From: Chelydra serpentina
Lineage: Eukaryota > Chordata > Testudines > Chelydridae
Assembly: GCA_037349315.1 (NCBI GenBank)
Contig: JBAIAC010000026.1
Span: forward strand, 4,464,001 to 4,528,000
Length of the DNA stretch: 64,000 bases
Reading direction: 5' to 3'
In this document: positions 56,821 to 64,000 of the stretch, piece by piece
Layout of the letters: each line of letters begins with the position of its first letter
Numbering within the stretch: position 1 is the stretch's first letter
The notes under the pieces: generated by a model
Databases searched by the model: none
Seen by the model: only the letters and a program-made list of their open reading frames with translations
What the model was told of the DNA's origin: nothing
Made by a program: the position numbers and the translations under genes

Positions 56821-56915
56821 CAGTGGTTCTCAACCTAGTTACCATTGTGGACTGCATATACGGCCCATGATATGTTATGTGGGCCGCATCCAATACCGCG
56901 GGTTGAGAACCACTG
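56821..56915. mobile_element. 95 bp hAT MITE with perfect 8 bp duplication
   Basis: TCTTAACT is repeated at 56813-56820 and 56916-56923. The termini cagtggttctcaacct and gggttgagaaccactg are 16 bp inverted repeats with only about one mismatch. It is very short and complete. Confidence 0.95.
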
Positions 56916-57367
56916 TCTTAACTGATGCAGTGTCTGTTTAATGGCAGCTTGGTTCATAATTCTTCAGGAAGGTGTAAATTTGCTTACCTTGTTCATACAG
57001 TTTAGCAGTGCAGGCTGTGATGCTTCCATCTGCCCTCTGGTACAGCTGGTCCATGGAATCTAGTAGTTCTTCATATTAGTTGACCTCTGGTACAGTTCTT
57101 CATATTAGTTGACAGTCCTTGTAATTGAGCCTTGCTATTCCATTTCTGTGCAGGCAGCTGGGTTAAGGTTAGTCAGCTGCAGTATGGGAAGAGTAGGGCT
57201 GACTGATACAGCACTTGGGTCAAATCCCCAGGGATTGCATCTGAGTTATTGCAATCCTGTTCTACCTCTTTCTGGCCAAAACTGATTCAGGAATGGTAAT
57301 CATCTGAGTGAGCTCATGCCATCAAGCATTGAAGAGGCCCCTTCTCTTGAAGCTACTCCAGATCTAA

Positions 57368-57910
57368 GTTCCTTCTAAGCTGTGTGGCTGTGCGGCAGGG
57401 CATGGAGAGAAGAGAGGTAGGGGGTGGGCGGGGACTGGGGAGGGAAGCAAGTTGGGGACTGCAGGGCTGCTGCGGGGGGCTCTCCCTCAGCTCTGGGAGC
57501 TCGCTTGCTGCTGCCAGCAGGCAGAGGAGGGCCCCCCCCTGGAGCTCCGTGTGCTGCCGGTGGGGAGAGGGCTGGGGGGTGGGGGGAGTCCTTTGGCCCC
57601 AGCCCCAGGGCAGCCTGCCAGCACCCCAAATTCCTCATTCCCCACCCCAGAGCCCACATTCCCAGCTGGAGCCCTCACTCCCCCCCAAACCCTCTGCATT
57701 AGCCCTGAGCCCCCTCCCTCGCCCTGAACCCCTCACCCCCAGCCAGAGCCCACACCCCAACCCTTTGCACTAGAGCCCTGAGTCTCCTCCCACACTCCTC
57801 TCCCCAATAATTTTGTTATATGCACCAATATGGAGGTGATTTGTCATGCACCACCTCCATATTGGTGCACATAACAAAATTCATTCCGCACGAGTGGGAA
57901 AAGTTAGAGA
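57368..57910. mobile_element. Palindrome-bearing MITE, probable
   Basis: The left text gttccttctaagctgtg and the right text gttagagagaacac are inverted, as in the 40624-40756 family. The interior holds a C-rich unit series and a 29 bp inverted repeat (57810-57838/57852-57880). No duplication was found. Confidence 0.55.
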
Positions 57911-58313
57911 GAACACTGCTCCAAATTATGTTTACCCACATGGCTTCAGTTTGCCCTGAACATACAATGTATACATTGTCACCTCTGCTGTGCTGTTGAA
58001 CTAAATCAACCTCATTTTGGTCCACTGGGGGAAGAGCTGTGCTTCCAAAGGTCTGAAGGCCGTAGATTGAGAGGATTTGTTGGGTTTCTTGTTTAGAATA
58101 AGAGCTGCCTTGTCCTTGAGGCCACAAAGTTCCTTAAAGAAACTAGCCAAAGCCAGGACTTGCCCTTTACTGGGAAATCTTAAAAAATTGCATCAACACT
58201 CAGTGAGGTGTGCCGGAAGCATGTTGGGTCCTGTGAGAGTGCATGCTGCCACAACAGGATCCCCAGCCCATCCAACATTGTGGCTAGCATGCCTCAGTTT
58301 CTTTCACGGAATA

Positions 58314-59818
58314 CTGCATCCGAGGGTGCTAAAGGAGTTGGCTGATGTGATTGCAGAGCCATTGGTCATTATCTTTGAAAAATCATGGCAATCAGAGGAG
58401 GTCCCGGATGACTGGGAAAAAGCTAATGTAGTGCCCATCTTTTAAAAAGGGAAGGAGGAGGATCCGGGGAAATACAGGCCAGTCAGTCTCACCTCAGTCC
58501 TTGGAAAAATCATGGAACAGGTCCTCAAGGAATCAATTCTGAACCACTTAAAGGAGAGGAAAGTGATCAGGAACAGTCAGCATGGATTCACCAAGGGCAA
58601 GTCATGCCTGACTAACCTAATTGTCTTCTATGATGAGATAACTGGATCTGTGGATGAGGGGAAAGCAGTGGATGTGCTATTTCTTGACTTTAGCAAAGCT
58701 TTTGATACAGTCTCCCACAGTGTTCTTGCCAGCAAGTTAAAGAAGTATGGGCTGGATGAATGGACGGTAAGGTGGATAGAAAACTGGCTGGATGGTCGTG
58801 CTCAACGGGTAGTGATCAATGGCTCCATGTCTAGTTGGCAGCCAGTATCAAGTGGAGTGCCCCAAGGGTCGGTGCTGGGGCCGGTTTTGTTCAATATCTT
58901 CATCAACGATCTGGAGGATGGTGTGGACTGCACCCTTAGCAAGTTTGCAGATGACACTAAACTGGGAGGAGTGGTTGATACGCTGGAGGGTAGGGACAGG
59001 ATACAGAGGGACCTAGACAAATTAGAGGATTGGGCCAAAAGAAATCTGATGAGGTTCAACAAGGACAAGTGCAGAGTTCTGCACTTAGGATGGAAGAATC
59101 CCATGCACTGCTACAGACTAGGGCAGCAATTCTGCAGAAAAGGACCTAGGGGTTACAGTGGACGAAAAGCTGAATGAGTCAACAGTGTGCCCTTGTTGCC
59201 AAGAAGGCTAACGGCATTTTGGGTTGTATAGGTAGGGGCATTTCCAACAGATCGAGGGACGTGATCATTCCCCTCTATTTGGCACTGGTGAGGCCTCATT
59301 TGGAGTACTGTGTCCAGTTTTGGGCCCCACACTACAAGAAGGGATGTGGATAAATTGGAAAGAGCCCAGCGGAGGGCAAGAAAAATGATTAGGGGGCTGG
59401 AGCACATGACTTATGAGGAGAGGCTGAGGGAACTGGGATTGTTTAGCCTGCAGAAGAGAAGAATGAGGGGGGATTTGATAGCTGCTTTCAACTACCTGAA
59501 GGGGGGTTCCAAAGAGGATGGAGCTAGACTGTTCTCAGTGGTAGAAGATGACAGAACAAGGAGTAATGGTCTCAAGTTGCAGAGGGGGGGGGGCGTTTAG
59601 GTTGGATATTAGGAAAAACTTTCATTAGTAGGGTGGTGAAGAACTGGAATGGGTTACCTAGGGAGGTGGTAGAATCTCCTTCCTTAGAGGTTTTTAAGGT
59701 CAGGCTTGACAAAGCCCTGGCTGGGATGATTTAGTTGGGGTTGGTCCTGCTTTGAGCAGGGGGTTGGACTAGATGACCTCCTGAGGTCCCTTCCAACCCT
59801 GAGATTCTATGATTCTGT
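58314..59818 (+). mobile_element. CR1 LINE, 5'-truncated, young
   Basis: It starts in ORF2 (catccgagggtgctaaagga) and runs to gattctatgattctgt at 59818. The frame 58512-59177 covers the RT core ([36 protein letters not shown]). A deletion after tgctacagactaggg (near 59120) and a one-base break near 59335 disrupt ORF2, and a stop near 58441 truncates the front. It inserted in NUTF2 intron 4. Confidence 0.92.
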
Positions 59819-61027
59819 CAACGTTTACTCCTTCAGATGACTCTGTAAACTGTGTGTTCTTGTTGTCAAAGCTCCAGCAGAATGTGGGATGGACTAAAGA
59901 GTCAGGCTGGATCTGAGTTATTTTAATCCCTTTGAGCCCCCAAAGGAGCTGATCTGCCCACCTGCTCACGTTGGGTAGTGGGGAAGAGCAGCTCTTGGCC
60001 TCACACCTCCTTCCTCTTTTAGTGAGACTGAGAATTACCCTATAGTCGGAGCCCAGGTAGAAAATGGCAGCAACAACTACATCGTACCATCACAAATTAC
60101 CCTTTGCGTTTCCCTCTATGTCCCCCTGTCCGTCCCGTTCCCACCATGACTCCTCTTCTCCCTTCCCCCAAGCTGTGGCTCATCAGTGAAAATTCTCATT
60201 GAGGTAAAAGTATTGATTATTTTCAAGGGTGTGCTTTTCACTGCGTTCTCCAGGTAGCCTAGGCCTTTGCTTCTGCAACTACCCAGGCAGTCCCATTCAG
60301 AACCGCGGCCCTCTCATGTGGGGCTGGAAATAGGGGTGGAAGGTAAACATGGAGCTGACCTCAAAAGTTCATCTCTCTGGCTTCCCAAGCCTTGGCTGCT
60401 GCACAGTTCTACAGGCAGCCCAGCTGGCCAACCTATACTTCTGGCTCCCTAGCCGCAAGCTGGACTCCAGCTCTGGGCCACTAGCCTCTGCAGCTTGGGT
60501 CCATGGAACAGTGTTGCGAGCATGCAGTATAAACAATGAACTTAACCCCAGTGAGGAAGACTGCAGAGCGAGATGTCAGGCACCTGGCTGCAGCAAATCA
60601 CTATTCCATGGCAAAAATGCTGAATTCCATGTCTTTCTTTTTGCAGGGGAGGTGGTGGTGAAGGGGGAATACTAAATGTGGCAATCTCAGAATCTTAGCA
60701 TGGGGCCCTGGTGATGGCGGGGCCGTTCATATCTAAGACACTTTCAGGTTCTCTGCTATCTCAGGCAGATGAAGCTGCAGTAGTTACGCCACTCATGTTT
60801 TCAAGGTTATCTTCATCACCATAAAGGGTAGGATTTGTTTTTAAGTCAATCACAATTCTGCAGCAAGGGATGTATTTGGGGGTAAATCCTTCAGGTCCTG
60901 TCCTTAATCTCCTTAAGGAATAGGCTCTGTAAACTGTTAGGTTTCTGGTTCTGCAGTAGGATGGACCTCACCATGGACAATGCAATCTAGGGACCTATCA
61001 CGTACACCACTTTTTGATGCTATAGAT

Positions 61028-61201
61028 CGGGGTAATCAATTATTTTTTGTCAAGGTATTTTCAAGATCCAGACTCCAGAGAAAATAATACAAAAACAACA
61101 ATAATGATGATAATAATAAGTAAATAAAAAGATGTCACGGTCAGTTCAAAAGCATCTGGCTGACCGGATTTGGCCCATGGGCTGCCTATTGACTACCCCT
61201 G
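61028..61201. mobile_element. hAT MITE, 7 of 8 duplication
   Basis: The termini cggggtaatcaattattt and ctattgactacccctg are inverted. The flanks ctatagat (61020-61027) and ccatagat (61202-61209) match at seven of eight bases. The interior is A-rich. Confidence 0.8.
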
Positions 61202-62024
61202 CCATAGATCCTAATTATCTTTAACTTCTTTATCCTTCTATGAAAAATACAACTTGGCAAGTGGATGCAAAGTATTGCAGGGATCACGGGACAATGCATG
61301 TGGTTATTGAACAGGTATACACTGCTTACATATACAAAGCATTTGCTAGCTGTCACCATGTGGTGTAGCACTGGATCAACATTTTTTCCCTTACCTATGT
61401 AGTGAGTCAAACCATTAATGTAGTTTGTAGCAAAGGGTCTGCAGCTTTCCTCCATTTCTGTTCGTGTTGGGTACAGAAGCAGGAGGCAAACAGCTTAGTA
61501 TTCAGACTTGTGCTCCTATGTTTAAACATGCCTGGTGTAGCATTTTGGGGCTCATGTTGGCACCAGACGTTACAGTTGGAACCACAGTCTGAATGGACAC
61601 GGTGACAGCCGGCCTTGGATTCTGCCTTGTATTGCTGTGTGTCACTGGAATTCCATTTGCCTCTGCTTAGCATGAAGGAAAATCCTCATCAGTGCTTGTT
61701 ACACTGAAGCTTAGCAAACTGACTCTCCTAGTAAAGGAGATGCATAAAATAGCCATTGTCCTGTCCATCCATCAGGTTAGCTCTCACATGTAGACAGAAG
61801 ACTTATGAATACGCACACATTTGAAACTGATGCACTGTAATATCCTTGTGTTAGTCCTGAAAAAAATAGACACAATCGACTGGAATTAGTCTGTGCATTT
61901 AATAGTGGCGTTATTGATACTCAGATCTTATTAAAACAGCAGTAACAAAGCTAGAGGGCTGCAAGCATACAGTTATTTAGATGTAATCCTTAACTTCTGA
62001 AAAACATTTAGCTCCTATACAGCA

Positions 62025-62200
62025 CTGATCTGTAGATCTCAAAGCATCCTACAGAGAGGAAAAATATCTCGCTTTCCACTCTACAGAGGGAGAAGCTGAA
62101 GCACAGAATGGAAGTGACTTTGCTAAAGTCATAGAACAGATCATCAACAGAGCCAGGAAAAGAACCCAGTTCTCCTGGCTCCTAATCTAGTACATAGGAC
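62025..62200 (+). mobile_element. MIR-like SINE
   Basis: The text atctcaaagcatcctacaga, gaagctgaagcacagaatgg, gtgactttgctaaagtcata and gaacccagttctcctggctc follows MIR order. Confidence 0.7.
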
Positions 62201-63291
62201 CATAATGCCAAATACTTACAAGCACCATGGAGACTAGTGCAAAAATTTCCAAACCCCTTCTTGGATTTTAAACTCTCATTGCCTTGTGCAGGCATTTGCT
62301 TGTAAGCATTCCAAAACACAGACTGCACTGAAGTAGCCTGAGTGAGGCACAAAGCATTTGAAATGTCAGGAAGGGCAAAAGGAAAGATGTTTGCTACATG
62401 CTGACTAAAACATCAGACACGCTTGCTGTGGGTTTTGGGTGGGCTTTTCAGATGTGTCCAGGTGACGTAGGAACACAGATTCCAAGTCATGTCAGTGGGA
62501 CTTGTGCTCCTAACTACCTTAGGCATGCTTCAAAGTCTCATCCTTCAGCCCCAAAACCTCCATTTTGTTTAACACATGTTATCCTCGGAGTGCTTTAGAA
62601 AAGTAATAAGATGTTCCACTTTCTGTCCATGTGCTTCTGAGGCTGGGTCCTTTAATGGACCTCGCCTCACATCCTTGGATCTCTTTGAATATGAGACAGT
62701 GACTGTCTCGTTGAATACGTGACGGAGGATAGACCGGCAAAGTGTTCTGTAAGAATGCTTTTTACTTCCCATTCTCAAGGGACAGTGTGCTGGTGTGAGA
62801 AGGATTGTTTGATGGGTCTCTGGATTCTTACTGTATCTGAGCAGAAACAGTACAACAGTCACGCTTTCATTGGCAAAAAACTTCTTAAACAGATATTAAA
62901 CTAGCCTCTCAAAACACATCTTGAGAGTTTGTGGTGGTAAAATCTTTTATTTATTTATTTATACGATGGTCAGGATGAGCAAGCAGATTTTGTAGCTGGG
63001 CTAGTATGTTGTCATTACTTTACACATCTGGAATTAGTGTGGGAAGGATAAACTAAATTCTCCCATGTATCCTAATTTTGTTCCCGTCACTTCTTGCTGC
63101 TTCTCCCTTTCCTGAAGGCCTCCATTGCGGTTGAGCATTTGTTTGCTCAGACAGGAAGAGGAAACAGCGTTTGAGGCCCATAGATTCTACCTGCTTCAGC
63201 CAAATCCAGCAATGACTATGGCACCCTGTGTTCTTGGAACTTGTTTCTGTCTAGTTATGTGGTGTGTTTTTTTTTTTTTTCTCCTGCTCAG

Positions 63292-63402
63292 GCAGATGAT
63301 GACCAAGTTCTAGGTTTCCACCAAACCTTTTTGTTGAAAAGTTTTCAAGGTGCTTGGGTGTGCACCAATGAAGTCTTCAGGCTAGCTCTCCACAACGTTT
63401 AA
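63292..63402 (+). CDS. NUTF2: NUTF2 terminal coding exon 5 (residues 91-126, stop)
   Basis: The acceptor is ctcctgctcag. Thirty-six codons then [23 protein letters not shown] onward to [14 protein letters not shown]. Asp92 and Asp94, which with Glu42 contact RanGDP, are present, as is the AWVCTN strand. Compared with human NUTF2 (recalled) about a dozen of 37 positions differ and the last Gly is missing, more than exons 2-4 show. It could be a lineage-specific change or one of two alternative last exons. Confidence 0.93.
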   Translation, partial: ADDDQVLGFHQTFLLKSFQGAWVCTNEVFRLALHNV

Positions 63403-64000
63403 CCTCTGCCCTCTCTCCATCTCTGGTGGTCTTCACCCTCCCGAGTAAGGCATGCTCTCTGCTTGCTCTTACACCTTGATTGATCTTGTAGTGTCTGAGT
63501 AGCATGGCTGTTGCTTGTGCATTTTAAGCAATATGGCAAATCTTTGGATCTCAAAATGCTCCTTTATGGGGTGTGGTTTTGGAAGTGATTACTGCAGAAT
63601 TAATGCAGAATAACTAATTCTGTATGTAAAGTGTCCAGTAGTGTGTTTGAGTTGAAAAACGGAATATGCAGCTTGTATCAGATGTGAAACTTGGATGTTT
63701 GTGATGCATGGTAAACACTTAGAGCATTGTTTGAAACTTGCCAGATAAGACATGATGAAAATCTGAAAGAGCCGTAATGTCACAGGTTATGTCTCCACTA
63801 GTATTTTTGTCGGTAGAACTTGTCAGTCAGAGGTGTGTGGAAAAAACACACCCCTGACCGACATACGTTTCACTGACAGTGCTGTCCACACTGGCGCTTT
63901 TATGCAAGGGGAAGGGAGCTACTGCCGCTAATTGGGGGTGGTTTAATTATGCCAGCGGCAGAGCTCCCTTCCCCTTGCATAGAGCAGCTACACAGGAGAC
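63403..64000 (+). other. NUTF2: NUTF2 3' UTR (start), runs off window
   Basis: No AATAAA or close variant in a good context is seen before the edge. The last 216 bp are a MITE. The transcript end therefore probably lies beyond the window. Confidence 0.6.
63785..64000. mobile_element. MITE (gtctacact family), truncated by window edge
   Basis: It begins ggttatgtctccactagta. The palindrome tcagtcagaggtgtgtgg / cacacccctgaccgac is followed by gctgtccacactggcgcttt and the agggagctactgccgctaat segment. The right end lies outside the window. Confidence 0.8.

Larger units (their letters stand above)
56509..63291 (+). other. NUTF2: NUTF2 intron 4 (6.8 kb)
   Basis: It contains a hAT MITE with a perfect duplication, a palindromic MITE, a young CR1 and a MIR-like SINE, listed separately. 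No other exon was recognised in 59.8-61.0 or 62.2-63.29 kb. Confidence 0.8.

Overview
The window is vertebrate nuclear DNA, most likely from a cryptodire turtle. The evidence is spliced genes with GT-AG introns, many CR1 LINE copies, two tRNA-derived SINEs that share the CR1 3' tail (a turtle-type SINE), Penelope-like retroelements, hAT and PIF/Harbinger MITEs, and MIR SINEs. The species assignment is inference. The genes match the amniote 16q22.1-type block CENPT(-) / THAP11(+) / NUTF2(+), which in mammals is followed by EDC4.

Layout. 1-1560: the 5' end of a minus-strand gene, probably CENPT, with a non-coding exon, a 44-codon first coding exon and a CpG-rich promoter holding three tandem ZNF143/THAP11-type (SBS) motifs. 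1561-4800: no gene, with repeats from about 4.0 kb. 4840-5700: a minisatellite of about 40 bp units whose core resembles the SBS motif. 5744-6519: the THAP11 promoter and its intact single-exon CDS, then a repeat-poor 3' region with a good polyadenylation signal near 8.77 kb. 8.8-17.1 kb: intergenic DNA with CR1, Penelope-like, MITE and SINE copies. 17.1-63.4 kb: NUTF2, with a CpG-island promoter, a non-coding exon 1, a 26 kb first intron and four coding exons (43482-43580, 51336-51407, 56410-56508, 63292-63402) that give an uninterrupted 126-residue NTF2 protein. The 3' UTR runs off the right edge.

Transposon archaeology dominates the rest. The best example is 30.2-37.3 kb. A hAT element (31063-36657) lies inside an old CR1. 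It carries an inverted copy of its own 3' end. It was itself invaded by a younger CR1 flanked by a target-site duplication of about 220 bp, by an LTR-like element that holds a further hAT MITE, and by a probable solo LTR.

No wholly new gene system is evident. The most unusual signals are the array of SBS-like repeats immediately upstream of THAP11, which encodes a protein acting at that motif class, and hammerhead-ribozyme-like cores in the Penelope-like repeats. Repeat family names rest on recognition by eye, and boundaries without a stated duplication are approximate.
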